Part shown: positions 1 to 8,666 of the stretch, one piece after another
Layout: each line of letters opens with the position of its first letter
How positions within the stretch are numbered: position 1 is the stretch's first letter
DNA from: JANLYC01 sp963750495
Lineage (GTDB): Bacteria > Actinomycetota > Actinomycetes > Propionibacteriales > Nocardioidaceae
Assembly (NCBI GenBank): GCA_963750495.1
Contig: CAVVQV010000003.1
Location: forward strand, 62,001 to 126,000
Reading direction: 5' to 3'
DNA: 64,000 nt
Translations under genes and position numbers: made by a program
The notes under the pieces: generated by a model
The model's database searches: none
What the model was told of the DNA's origin: nothing
What the model saw: only the letters and a program-made list of their open reading frames with translations

Positions 1-207
1 GTGCTCGAGGTCATCGCGGAGCTCAAGCACGAGGGGATGACGATCGTGATGGCCACCCACGAGATGGACTTTGCGCAACAGGTCGCCGACCGTGTCGTCT
101 TCCTCGACGGTGGTTCGATCGTCGAGGAAGGCCCTCCCGCCGAGGTGTTCACGGCGCCTCGGGACCCGCGTACCGCCGCGTTCCTGGCGCGCTACGTCAA
201 CCGCTGA
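1..207 (+). CDS. Amino-acid ABC transporter ATP-binding protein, C-terminal fragment
   Basis: Only the last 68 codons are inside the window; the Walker A and signature motifs lie upstream. The visible part has the H-loop (VMATHEMDFAQQVADRV) and the tail typical of polar amino-acid importers (FLDGGSIVEEGPPAEVF, then a region ending FLARYVNR). In this family the protein hydrolyses ATP at the inner membrane face to drive uptake of glutamine, glutamate or related amino acids. The family call rests on the C-terminal motif only, so the substrate is not known. The valine codon at position 1 is internal and is not a start. Confidence 0.85.
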   Translation: MLEVIAELKHEGMTIVMATHEMDFAQQVADRVVFLDGGSIVEEGPPAEVFTAPRDPRTAAFLARYVNR

Positions 208-272
208 GCACGGGTTGGCCTGGTGAGCGGTGCCGGCGCGGCTGGTGGCGGTGTGAGCATTAGGGTCGTCGT

Positions 273-1211
273 GTGAGTCCTGACTCGAGCATCCGGCTGC
301 AACCGGAGGTGGCGGACGCGTTGGCTGGGGGTGGCGCTGTCGTCGCCCTGGAGTCGACGATCATCAGCCACGGCCTGCCCAGCGAATCGAGCGCCGAGGT
401 GGCTCGACAGATCGAGGCAGCGGTCCGCGAGTCGGGTGCCGTGCCGGCCACGATCGCGGTGCTCGACGGCGCAGTCCGGGTGGGGCTGGACGATCGCGCG
501 CTCGACCGGGTGGCGACCGACTCCACGGTGGTCAAGGCCAGCATCCGTGACCTCGGTGTGGTGCTGGCGTCACGTCTGGCGGGGGCCACGACAGTCGCAT
601 CGACGGCCTACCTGGCCCACCGGGTCGGGATCGGTGTCTTCGCGACCGGTGGCCTGGGCGGGGTCCACCGAGGAGCGCAGGACAGCTGGGACGAGTCGGC
701 CGACCTGCCCGCGCTCAGCGACATCCCGATCACGCTCGTCTGTGCCGGTGTGAAGTCGATCCTCGACGTGCCGGCCACCCTGGAGCGGCTGGAGACGCTC
801 TCCGTCTCCGTCGTGGGCTACCGGACGGACGCCTTTCCCGGTTTCTACATCCGGAACTCCGGGGAAGGGGTGCCCTGGCGGCTCGACGACGTGCGCGACA
901 TCGCCGCCACGATGCGGCAGCGCCGCGACCTCGGTCTCCGGCAGGCGCTGGTCGTCGCCAACCCGATCGACGCCGACGACGAGATGGACGGCGCACTCCA
1001 CGACGAGACCCTGGCGTCCGGCCTGACGGCCCTGGCGCGGGCCGACGTGCACGGCAAGGACGTCACGCCGTTCCTGCTGGCGCACTTCCACGAGCACAGC
1101 CAGGGCCGCAGTCTGGCTGCCAACATCGCGTTGGTCCTCTCCAACGCTCGCCTTGCCGGCGAGATCGCGGTTGCCGCCGCGAGCGTCGAGGCGTCTGGCC
1201 CGGCCGCCTGA
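273..1211 (+). CDS. psuG: Pseudouridine-5'-phosphate glycosidase
   Basis: 312 aa, the usual length for PsuG, which splits pseudouridine 5'-phosphate into uracil and ribose 5-phosphate in the cytoplasm. Family motifs are visible: ALESTIISHGLP near the N-terminus, ATGGLGGVHRGA in the middle, AGVKSILDVPATLERLETL (containing the probable catalytic lysine) and GYRTDAFPGFY. The GTG at 273 is preceded by TAGGGT at 261-266, six bases upstream, so the mRNA is probably leaderless. No psuK kinase is adjacent. It runs in the same direction as purL, 73 bp downstream, but is not known to be functionally linked to it. Confidence 0.93.
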   Translation: MSPDSSIRLQPEVADALAGGGAVVALESTIISHGLPSESSAEVARQIEAAVRESGAVPATIAVLDGAVRVGLDDRALDRVATDSTVVKASIRDLGVVLASRLAGATTVASTAYLAHRVGIGVFATGGLGGVHRGAQDSWDESADLPALSDIPITLVCAGVKSILDVPATLERLETLSVSVVGYRTDAFPGFYIRNSGEGVPWRLDDVRDIAATMRQRRDLGLRQALVVANPIDADDEMDGALHDETLASGLTALARADVHGKDVTPFLLAHFHEHSQGRSLAANIALVLSNARLAGEIAVAAASVEASGPAA

Positions 1212-1284
1212 TGACGTGCCGGAAGACCCGGGCGGTAGCGTGGTCCGCGCCACGCTCGAACCAGAGATCCGGAGCAAGTCCGCG

Positions 1285-3648
1285 GTGACCGACCAGCGCC
1301 AGCCCTCCGCTGCCCCGACGTTCGTCGACCCCGGAGCCCGAAGCATCGAGACGCTCCCGGGCATCGACACGGTGACACGTGCCGAGGAGTCGCCGGACAC
1401 GCAGCAGCCGTGGGCGGACCTCGGACTCAGGCCCGACGAGTACGGCCAGATCCGCGAGATCCTCGGTCGGCGACCGACCAGCTCCGAGCTGGCGATGTAC
1501 TCCGTCATGTGGAGCGAGCACTGCTCCTACAAGTCGTCGAAGGTGCACCTGCGCCAGTTCGGCGAGAAGGTCACCGACGAGATGCGCGAACACCTCATGG
1601 TCGGCATCGGCGAGAACGCCGGCGTCGTCGACATCGGGGCCGGCTACGCAGTCACGTTCAAGGTCGAGTCGCACAACCATCCGTCGTACGTCGAGCCCTA
1701 CCAGGGCGCCGCCACCGGTGTCGGGGGGATCGTGCGCGACATCCTGGCCATGGGTGCCCGCCCGGTCGCGGTGATGGATCCGCTCCGGTTCGGTCCGCTC
1801 GACGCCGACGACACCCGCCGGGTACTGCCAGGGATCGTCGCCGGCGTGGGTGGCTACGGCAACTGCCTCGGCCTGCCCAACATCGGTGGCGAGGCTGTCT
1901 TCGACGCCTCCTACGCCGGCAACCCCCTCGTCAACGCGCTCTGCGTCGGGGTGATGCGGCACGAGCAGCTGCACCTCGCGAAGGCCAGCGGTGCCGGCAA
2001 CCAGGTGATCCTGTACGGCGCCAAGACCGGTGGCGACGGGATCGGCGGAGTGTCGGTGCTGGCGTCGGAGACGTTCAGTGACGGCGGACCGACCAAGCGT
2101 CCCAGTGTCCAGGTCGGCGACCCGTTCATGGAGAAGCTGCTCATCGAGTGCACGCTGGAGCTGTTCGCCGAGGACCTCGTCGTCGGCATCCAGGACCTCG
2201 GCGGCGCAGGCCTGTCCTGCGCGACCTCTGAGCTGGCGAGTGCCGGCGACGGCGGCATGCACGTCTGGCTCGACCGGGTTCCGCTGCGCGACGCCTCGCT
2301 GGCGCCGGAGGAGATCCTGATGAGCGAGTCGCAGGAACGGATGATGGCTGTCGCCGAGCCCCGCCACGTCGAACGGTTCCTCGAGATCTGCGCGAAGTGG
2401 GATGTCGACGCGACGGTGGTGGGTGAGGTCACCGAGGTGTCGGAGGCCGAACGCGAGCGCGGGGGTCGGTTGGTGATCGAGTGGAACGGCCGCACCATCG
2501 TCGACGTACCGCCACGCACCGTTGCCCACGAAGGACCGGTCTACGAGCGGCCGTTCGCCCGGCCGGCGTGGCAGGACGCGCTGCAGGCCGACCGCTCAGC
2601 GGAGCTGGCCCGGCCGGCGACCGGGCCGGAACTGCGTGCCACCCTGCTCCGACTGATCGGGTCGCCGAACCTGTGCGACAAGTCCTGGATCACCGACCAG
2701 TACGACCGCTACGTCCAGGGCAACACGGTGCTCGCCCAGCCGGAGGACGCCGGCGTCATCCGGGTCGACGAGTCGACCGGTCTGGGCGTGGCCGTGGCGA
2801 CCGACTGCAACGGCCGGTTCGCCAAGCTCGACCCGTACGCGGGCGCACAGCTTGCGCTCGCCGAGTCCTACCGCAACGTCGCGGCGTCCGGCGCGCGGCC
2901 CCTCGCGATCACCGACTGTCTCAACTTCGGTTCGCCCGAGGACCCGGACGTGATGTGGCAGTTCGCCGAAGCGACGCGTGGCCTGGCCGACGGCTGTCGC
3001 GAGCTCGGGATCCCGGTAACCGGGGGCAACGTGAGCTTCTACAACCAGACGGGTGAGACCCCGATCCTGCCGACCCCGGTGGTGGGCGTGCTCGGCGTCA
3101 TCGACGACGTCACCCGCCGTACGCCGATCGGCTTTGACGCCGAGGGCCTGCAGCTGTTCGTGCTGGGCACGACCGCCGACGAGCTCGACGGCTCGGAGTG
3201 GTCGCACGTCCTGCACGGTCACCTGGGCGGTCTGCCTCCCGTGGTCGACCTGGCTGCTGAGAAGACGCTCGCCGAGGTCCTCGTCACTGCGTCGGCCGAG
3301 GGTCTGGTCGCCGCCGCGCACGACCTGTCAGAGGGCGGTCTGGCGCAGGCGCTGGTCGAGTCGTGCCTGCGGCACGGGGTCGGTGCACGGGTCGACCTGT
3401 CATCGGACCTCGACGCGTTCGTGGCGCTGTTCGCGGAGTCGACGGCACGGGCGCTCGTGGCGGTGCGTCCCGAGAACGGCGCGGCGTTCGTGGGGCTGTG
3501 TCGAGCACACGGCGTACCGCTGACCCCGCTCGGTGCGACCTCCGGCCGCGATGACGCCGCCACCCTCGACGTCTCCGGCCAGTTCAGCGTCACCCTCGCC
3601 GACCTCCGCACCACGTGGTCTGCGACCCTCCCCGCCGCTTTCGCCTGA
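1285..3648 (+). CDS. purL: Phosphoribosylformylglycinamidine synthase subunit PurL
   Basis: Catalytic subunit of FGAM synthase: with PurQ and PurS it converts FGAR, glutamine and ATP to FGAM in purine synthesis. Motifs seen: SVMWSEHCSYKSSK, KVESHNHPSYVEPYQGAATG, GGDGIGGVSVLASETF and TGGNVSFYNQTGETPI; this is the short, multi-subunit form. Start choice: GTG 1285 has a GGAG about 10 bp upstream and gives 787 aa. GTG 1372 would give 758 aa, closer to the common length, but it has no clear ribosome site and cuts into residues (GIDTV) that appear to belong to the conserved N-terminus. purQ and purS are not in the window. Confidence 0.95.
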   Translation: MTDQRQPSAAPTFVDPGARSIETLPGIDTVTRAEESPDTQQPWADLGLRPDEYGQIREILGRRPTSSELAMYSVMWSEHCSYKSSKVHLRQFGEKVTDEMREHLMVGIGENAGVVDIGAGYAVTFKVESHNHPSYVEPYQGAATGVGGIVRDILAMGARPVAVMDPLRFGPLDADDTRRVLPGIVAGVGGYGNCLGLPNIGGEAVFDASYAGNPLVNALCVGVMRHEQLHLAKASGAGNQVILYGAKTGGDGIGGVSVLASETFSDGGPTKRPSVQVGDPFMEKLLIECTLELFAEDLVVGIQDLGGAGLSCATSELASAGDGGMHVWLDRVPLRDASLAPEEILMSESQERMMAVAEPRHVERFLEICAKWDVDATVVGEVTEVSEAERERGGRLVIEWNGRTIVDVPPRTVAHEGPVYERPFARPAWQDALQADRSAELARPATGPELRATLLRLIGSPNLCDKSWITDQYDRYVQGNTVLAQPEDAGVIRVDESTGLGVAVATDCNGRFAKLDPYAGAQLALAESYRNVAASGARPLAITDCLNFGSPEDPDVMWQFAEATRGLADGCRELGIPVTGGNVSFYNQTGETPILPTPVVGVLGVIDDVTRRTPIGFDAEGLQLFVLGTTADELDGSEWSHVLHGHLGGLPPVVDLAAEKTLAEVLVTASAEGLVAAAHDLSEGGLAQALVESCLRHGVGARVDLSSDLDAFVALFAESTARALVAVRPENGAAFVGLCRAHGVPLTPLGATSGRDDAATLDVSGQFSVTLADLRTTWSATLPAAFA

Positions 3649-3655
3649 CCCTCCG

Positions 3656-3701
3656 CGTTTGCCTAGTTGACCAGCCAGGTGGCTTGTGAACTAGCCAAAC
3701 G
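3656..3701. repeat. 46-bp palindromic intergenic element, copy 1
   Basis: Inverted repeat starting 7 bp after the purL stop, in the convergent gap before the minus-strand gene ending at 3825. Left arm 3656-3676 (GTTTGCCTAGTTGACCAGCC after a C), loop AGGT, right arm 3681-3701 (GGCTTGTGAACTAGCCAAAC then G). The arms match at all but 3 of 21 positions. It is the same element as at 26042 and 31673. It has no U-run after the stem, so it is not a textbook intrinsic terminator. Confidence 0.85.
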
Positions 3702-3824
3702 TGCCGCTGCCACCAGGTATCTGCTTCGGTGACCTCGCTCGTATGGCGACCCGGCCCGGCCGTACCCCGTCACCCGGCTCCAACCGGGCGCCACCAGGGC
3801 TCCAAGGCCGCTGAGCCGCGCCGA

Positions 3825-5231
3825 TCACCGCTGACCGCGCTGCAGCGCCTTCCACGTGCTCGTGGACACCACACCGTTCTTCGTCAGCCCGACCGCACGC
3901 TGGTAGCGCTTCACCGCGGTCGTCGTGCCCCCGTCGAAGGAGCCGCTGATCCTGACGGACTTGCCGAGGGCGGCCGTCAAGGCGCGTTGGAGGAACCGCA
4001 CCCGGTCACCGACGGAGCCGCGCTTCACGAGCGGTGTGGCACCACCGGACAGCAACGCGGTCCACGTCCTGCTGTCCAGCTTGCGCGTCACCCGAAGACC
4101 GTGTCGCTGCTGGTAGCTGCCCACGCCGCGGGCAGTGGTCACGTCGTACTGCCCGGAGATCCGGGGCCGGTACAGCCCACGCTGCTTGAGCAGGCACTGA
4201 GCCGCCTTGACCTGCGTCGACCGGTCGCCGCGGGAGTAGTTGCGGTACCGCGCGAAGTCGAGGTCGACTCCGCAGGTATGCCTCGCCTTGCCCGGCTGCG
4301 ATCCCTTGCCGATCACGATCGCGTTCTCGTCGAGCAACAGCGGCACGCCGCCGTACATCCTCGTCACGTCGAGGTTGTACTGGTGCACGCGCTGGTTGCG
4401 CCAGAACCCGTCCCGGACATGTGGCTTGCCGTCCGTCGTGGCCTTGCCGTTGTCGCGCGCGAACCAGATCGCGTCCGGCATCGTGTAGGTGCCCGGGAAC
4501 GTCGCGCGCACGTAATCGAGGGCCGCCATGCCTGTCGCCGCCGAGGAGTAGTAGCCCGACTTCCAACCCAGCTTGTGCAGGCGCGTGCTCCAGCCGGACT
4601 GGAAGTTCTGGACCGGTTGGTTGCAGGCGCTGATCGAGTTCTCGTAAGACTCCAGGTCGAGGAAGAGCGTGCTGCCCTTGGCCATGCCGAGTCGCTGCGC
4701 CGCCTTGACCGCTCGGTTGGCCGCCGAGATGCCCTGCGCACGGGCCTTGGAGTTGTTCGGCTTCATGGTCTGTCCGAAGGTGCGGTCGGAGCACTGCCTT
4801 TCGTCCGGACCGCCGGGGTCGAGCACCGGTGCCTGCAGTCCTGTCCAGACCGGGAAGACGTGCCAGCCGCGGTGGTGCTGCAACGACACCCAGTCCCTCG
4901 TCAGGTCGGGCTGCGGGCAGGACCGGTTCTCGCCTCCGACATAGACGCCGACACCCCAGTACGGCGACTGCGTCCGTAGCTCGTCCATCGTCGCCTGGTC
5001 AGGCGCCGCGCAGGCGTCGAATCCCAGGCCGGTGAAGCTTCCCGGCACCTTCACCGCTGCGGGGACCGGAGCGGCCGTCGTCGCTGTCCGGTCCGTGCGG
5101 ACCGTGGCCCCGACCGCTGATGGACGTGAAGGATGCCCTGGCGCGGCCTGCGCGCCCGGCGCCACCGAGCCCAACCCGACCAGGGTCACGAGTGCCGCCG
5201 TGGTGACCAGTTGTCTGTGCGTACGCCGCAT
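3825..5231 (-). CDS. Secreted DUF1906 glycoside-hydrolase-like protein with two peptidoglycan-binding domains
   Basis: 468 aa. Residues 1-29 form a signal peptide (basic start, hydrophobic core, ends APGAQA). Residues about 63-305 resemble the Rv2525c-like DUF1906 TIM-barrel family (GLGFDACAAPDQATMDEL, YWGVGVYVGGENR, LFLDLESYE, GYYSSAATGMAALDYV). Two PG_binding_1-like repeats follow, at about 322-390 and 395-466 (VKAAQCLLKQRGLYRP and VRFLQRALTAALGK). The likely role is outside the cell, bound to peptidoglycan; enzymatic activity is inferred from the fold. A GGGGGA ribosome site precedes ATG 5231. It is a paralogue of the gene at 6763-8145, with a subtilase between them. Confidence 0.85.
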   Translation of the reverse strand: MRRTHRQLVTTAALVTLVGLGSVAPGAQAAPGHPSRPSAVGATVRTDRTATTAAPVPAAVKVPGSFTGLGFDACAAPDQATMDELRTQSPYWGVGVYVGGENRSCPQPDLTRDWVSLQHHRGWHVFPVWTGLQAPVLDPGGPDERQCSDRTFGQTMKPNNSKARAQGISAANRAVKAAQRLGMAKGSTLFLDLESYENSISACNQPVQNFQSGWSTRLHKLGWKSGYYSSAATGMAALDYVRATFPGTYTMPDAIWFARDNGKATTDGKPHVRDGFWRNQRVHQYNLDVTRMYGGVPLLLDENAIVIGKGSQPGKARHTCGVDLDFARYRNYSRGDRSTQVKAAQCLLKQRGLYRPRISGQYDVTTARGVGSYQQRHGLRVTRKLDSRTWTALLSGGATPLVKRGSVGDRVRFLQRALTAALGKSVRISGSFDGGTTTAVKRYQRAVGLTKNGVVSTSTWKALQRGQR

Positions 5232-5358
5232 GAGTCCCCCGTGAATGCTGTCGAGACCGGACGAATCGTCCGTTCGAGCGGTCAGGCTAACACCGGCGTC
5301 GAAGGCGGCGGCTCTGCCAGGGAACCGCCGCCCGTGACGTGGAGGCCGGGGCAGCCGG

Positions 5359-6633
5359 TCAGAACCCGGTCACGTCCAGCAGCTTCTCCTTCGTGCCGTC
5401 GGGGTCGTCCACGTTGTTCCAGTCGGTCGATCCGGCCGCCTGGAGTGCTGCCTTCACCTGGGCCGGAGTCGCGCTCGGATGGGTCGACTTGTACAGCGCC
5501 GCCGCGCCGGCGACGTGCGGCGTCGCCATCGACGTCCCGGAGATCGTGTTGTAGCCACCGTTCATCCACGTCGAGTAGATGCACGTGCCCGGCGCGATGA
5601 GATCGACGTCCGCACCGTAATTCGAGTAGTCGGCGAAGGTGTCGTCGACGTCGGCCCGGCAGGTCGACGGCGCGCCACCGCCCGGCTGGCCGTTGAAGTC
5701 GGACAGCGCGCTCACCGTGATGACCTCGTCGTACGCCGCGGGCGTGCTCGTGGAAGCGTCCGCGGAGTCGTTGCCGGCGGCCACCGCGTAGGTGATGCCG
5801 GCGGCGACGGACTTGCAGATCGCCTTGTGCTGGGCGTCTCCGTTGGTGTTGCCGCAGTTGCCGTCATCGGAGCCGCTGCCGCCGAGGCTCATGTTCGCCA
5901 CCTCGATCTGGCTGGCCTTCGAGGTGACGTAGTCGATGCCGCAGATCACGTCGGAGCTGCTTCCGACACCGGCTGCGTTGAGCACCCGGACCGGCCAGAT
6001 GCGAGCACCCGGTGCCATCCCGACCACGCCGGTCCCGTTGTCGAGTGCGCCGATCGTGCCGGAGACGTGGGTGCCGTGACCGTGCTGGTCCTGGGCGTTC
6101 AGACCAAGCAGGGAGCAGTTCTTCGCACCGGCGGTGTAGACGTTCAGGTCCGGGTGGGTGAAGTCGACGCCGGTGTCGATGACGGCGACGTCGACGTTGA
6201 CGCGCTGGTCGGTGCCGTCGATGGCGGCCGTCGGGCTCGCATCGGCGTTGGCGCGGTCGATGCCGGTCGGCGTCGTCTGAGCATCGGCATGGACCGTCGA
6301 GTCCGCCTCGACGAAGTCGACACCGGGCAGCGCGGTGATCGTCTTCGCCGTCGCCTCGGTCATGTGGGCGGAGTAGCCGTCCAGCGCCGCGTGGTAGACG
6401 TGCCCGACGTCGATTCCGTAGGTGCTGGCGTGCAGCGCGGCGACCTGGTCCGGTGCGGAACCGGGATCCAGGACGACGATATAAGAACCAGCGATCCGGT
6501 CTGGGTTGTCCAGCCCGCTGATGGCCGGCTTGCCCTGGGTGGCCGTCGAGATAGGTGTCGAGGCCTGGGCGGCATGGCTGCCGAGCGCCACGAACGTGGC
6601 CGTCGCAACGACGGCGGCACTGAGTTTGCGCAT
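5359..6633 (-). CDS. Secreted subtilisin-like serine protease (S8) with I9 propeptide
   Basis: 424 aa from ATG 6633, chosen because AGGAAG lies 8 bp upstream; an in-frame start 60 bp further upstream would put a hydrophilic stretch before the signal peptide. Signal peptide residues 1-24, inhibitor I9-like propeptide about 49-118 (GSYIVVLDPGS, ALPGVDFVEAD), then the S8 domain. Catalytic residues are Asp153 (VAVIDTGVDFTHPDL), His186 (QHGHGTHVSG), the oxyanion Asn288 (AVAAGND) and Ser368 (SGTSMATPHVAG). All are present, so it should be active after propeptide removal. Cysteine pairs suggest an extracellular, disulfide-containing enzyme. It lies between two DUF1906 wall-binding proteins on the same strand. 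Confidence 0.94.
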   Translation of the reverse strand: MRKLSAAVVATATFVALGSHAAQASTPISTATQGKPAISGLDNPDRIAGSYIVVLDPGSAPDQVAALHASTYGIDVGHVYHAALDGYSAHMTEATAKTITALPGVDFVEADSTVHADAQTTPTGIDRANADASPTAAIDGTDQRVNVDVAVIDTGVDFTHPDLNVYTAGAKNCSLLGLNAQDQHGHGTHVSGTIGALDNGTGVVGMAPGARIWPVRVLNAAGVGSSSDVICGIDYVTSKASQIEVANMSLGGSGSDDGNCGNTNGDAQHKAICKSVAAGITYAVAAGNDSADASTSTPAAYDEVITVSALSDFNGQPGGGAPSTCRADVDDTFADYSNYGADVDLIAPGTCIYSTWMNGGYNTISGTSMATPHVAGAAALYKSTHPSATPAQVKAALQAAGSTDWNNVDDPDGTKEKLLDVTGF

Positions 6634-6762
6634 CTGCTCACTTCCTGTCGAACCGTGCGGAGGCACGGGGTGCGGTTTCAGACAGGGGTCCAACGATGCG
6701 ATGTGATCTGGGTTACGTCCTAACCAGGACCGAGGCGTTGATACGCCGGGCCAGGCGGTCGG

Positions 6763-8145
6763 TCAGTGGCGGCCTCGGTTGAGTGCCTGCCAGGTCGTCG
6801 ACGTGACGACTCCGGTCGCCCGATGGCCTACGGCTCGCTGGTAGCGCTTGATCGCCCGGACAGTGGTGGGACCGACGTATCCGTCGACGACCAGGTCCTG
6901 GTCGAGCGCGGCGACCAGGGCACGTTGCAGGAACCGCACCTGGTCGCCGGCTGAGCCCTGCTTGAGCAGTGGTCTGGACCCCCCGGACAGCAGGGAGGTC
7001 CAGGTCCGTGCGTTCATCCGGCGCGTGACGCGCATGCCGCGACGGTCCTGGTACGTGCCGACTGCGCGCGCCGTCGCCAGGTCGAACCGCTCCGACAGGG
7101 CCTGACGGTAGATGCCGTGCCGACGGAGCAGGCACTGGAGCGCGGCGACCTGCGGCGACCGTGCACCACGGCCGTAGGAGCGGTATCGCGCGAAGTCCAG
7201 GTCGACCCCGCAGGTGTGCTGGCGCTTCCCGGGCGGCGAGCCACGCCCGACCAGGATCGCGTTCTGGTCGATGTGTACCGTCACCCGGCCGAACCGCTTG
7301 GTCCGGTCCAGGTCGTACTGGTGCAACCGCTGGCGGGGCCAGAAGCTGTCGCGCACGTAGGGCTCGCCCTCGAGGTCGGGCTTGCCGTTGCCCCAGGCGA
7401 GCCAGAGGACGTCGGGCATCGTGTAGCGGCCGGGCTCGTTGGCCCGCGACGCGTCCAGGGTGGCGATCCCGCTCGCGCCGGAGGAGTAGAAGCCGGCCTT
7501 CCACCCACGGGCGCGCAAGCGGTGGTTCCAGCCGGACTGGAAGTTCAGTACCGCGCGGTTGCAGCGGCCGACGGTGTAGTTGTAGGCCTCCATGTCGAGG
7601 AACAGAGTGCTGCCTCGTTTGAGTCCTATGCCGCGGGCACGGTCGATCGCGCGGTTGGCCGCGGCGACGCCCTGGCGTCGTGCGTTGGCGGGTCGCCCGC
7701 TCATCGCGTGGTCCGGCCGGCTCGAGCAGGCGACCTGCCGGCTGGTGCCGCGGTCGAGGGTCGGCGCCTGGAGTCCGTTCCAGATCGGGAAGATCCGCCA
7801 GCCCTTGCGGTGCTGGGTGTAGACCCAGTCGCGGGTGAGCTCGGGTTGTGAACAGCCTCGCGACTCGCCTCCGATGTACACACCGACACCCCAGTACGGC
7901 GACGTCGTGCGCAGCTCGTCCATCGTGGACTGAGGTGGCGCGGTACAGGTGTCGAACCCGAGTCCGAACAGGCTCCCGGGCACCTTGACCGGCGGCGTCG
8001 GGCGTCGTGCCTGCGCCAGCGAGATGGTTGCCGGTGGCGCCACCGTGGCGGCGGCGCTGTCGGCGCTGCGCGTGACCGCGCCCGCCTCGACGGAGCCGAT
8101 CAGGCAGATGGCGGCCGCGGCGGCAGCGATGCGAGAACGTCGCAC
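6763..8145 (-). CDS. Secreted DUF1906 glycoside-hydrolase-like protein with two peptidoglycan-binding domains (second paralogue)
   Basis: 460 aa, GTG start at 8145 with GAGGA about 8 bp upstream. Signal peptide residues 1-23. The same order of domains as the gene at 3825: DUF1906 from about residue 53 (VKVPGSLFGLGFDTCTAPP, YWGVGVYIGGESRGC, LFLDMEAYN, GFYSSGASGIATLD), then two PG_binding_1-like repeats (VAALQCLLRRHGIYR; VRFLQRALVAALDQ). Substantial identity along the full length with the 3825 gene points to duplication. Differences cluster in the linker and around the TMPDVLWLAWGNGK segment. It is predicted to act in the cell wall or outside the cell; the substrate is unknown. Confidence 0.85.
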   Translation of the reverse strand: MRRSRIAAAAAAICLIGSVEAGAVTRSADSAAATVAPPATISLAQARRPTPPVKVPGSLFGLGFDTCTAPPQSTMDELRTTSPYWGVGVYIGGESRGCSQPELTRDWVYTQHRKGWRIFPIWNGLQAPTLDRGTSRQVACSSRPDHAMSGRPANARRQGVAAANRAIDRARGIGLKRGSTLFLDMEAYNYTVGRCNRAVLNFQSGWNHRLRARGWKAGFYSSGASGIATLDASRANEPGRYTMPDVLWLAWGNGKPDLEGEPYVRDSFWPRQRLHQYDLDRTKRFGRVTVHIDQNAILVGRGSPPGKRQHTCGVDLDFARYRSYGRGARSPQVAALQCLLRRHGIYRQALSERFDLATARAVGTYQDRRGMRVTRRMNARTWTSLLSGGSRPLLKQGSAGDQVRFLQRALVAALDQDLVVDGYVGPTTVRAIKRYQRAVGHRATGVVTSTTWQALNRGRH

Positions 8146-8254
8146 AAGAATCCTCAGGTCGGAAGCGTTGGTCGAACGGTTCGCCGGAGCGGTTCACCAC
8201 GCTAACAAGCGGTCGTAGTGTTGGAGGCTGAATCGCGCAGAAGGAGGCCTGGCC

Positions 8255-8260
8255 TAGGCT
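8255..8260 (+). promoter_or_regulatory. -10 hexamer TAGGCT for a leaderless start at 8268
   Basis: TAGGCT followed by exactly 7 bp and then the GTG of the sterol-carrier-like gene. No ribosome-binding site sits at a usable distance. This spacing puts transcription start at or beside the start codon. Confidence 0.6.
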
Positions 8261-8267
8261 GCACGGC

Positions 8268-8642
8268 GTGCCAGTCCGTCTCCGACCGTTGCCGGACGCC
8301 GAGCTTGCTGCGGTGCTCGCCCGGCTCGATGACGCCGCAGCGCAGGACAAACCGGTCCCGACCGACGACCTGCGAGCCGCGGTCAAGCACTTCCTGGCGG
8401 TGCTCACCACCCGGGCCCCTGGCAAGAGCGTCGAGGTCCGCGTCCCGCCGTACGCCGCCGTGCAGTGCGTCGAAGGCGCCCGCCACACCCGCGGGACCCC
8501 GCCGGCCGTCGTCGAGACGGACGGCCCCACCTGGCTGTCCCTGGCGCGTGGCCGCGAGACCTTCGCGGACGCTCAGTACGCGGGACGGGTTCGTGCCTCA
8601 GGGGAACGGTCGGACCTCACCCCGCTGCTGCCGCTGACGTGA
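8268..8642 (+). CDS. Sterol-carrier-family protein (bacterial SCP-like)
   Basis: 124 aa, cytoplasmic, no signal or membrane segment. The sequence (VPTDDLRAAVKHFLAVLTTRAPGKSVEVRVPP, then a stretch ending GPTWLSLARGRETFADA) matches the small SCP-2-like proteins found beside purF across Actinobacteria; the Mycobacterium counterpart next to purF has no proven function. The start is fixed by TAGGCT 7 bp upstream. It is followed 24 bp later by the M20 dipeptidase and then purF, the conserved order. Any role in lipid binding or purine metabolism is inference. Confidence 0.8.
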   Translation: MPVRLRPLPDAELAAVLARLDDAAAQDKPVPTDDLRAAVKHFLAVLTTRAPGKSVEVRVPPYAAVQCVEGARHTRGTPPAVVETDGPTWLSLARGRETFADAQYAGRVRASGERSDLTPLLPLT

Positions 8643-8653
8643 GCCTGCGGCGC

Positions 8654-8659
8654 TAGCAT
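8654..8659 (+). promoter_or_regulatory. -10 hexamer TAGCAT for a leaderless start at 8667
   Basis: TAGCAT ends 7 bp before ATG 8667, just after the stop of the preceding gene. The gene therefore probably has its own leaderless promoter even though it sits 24 bp behind its neighbour. Confidence 0.6.
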
Positions 8660-8666
8660 CGCCGCC

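Noticed and set aside
6713..8530. 605-codon minus-strand frame
   Set aside because: It covers the second DUF1906 gene out of frame on the same strand. The 6763-8145 frame has the signal peptide and conserved motifs.
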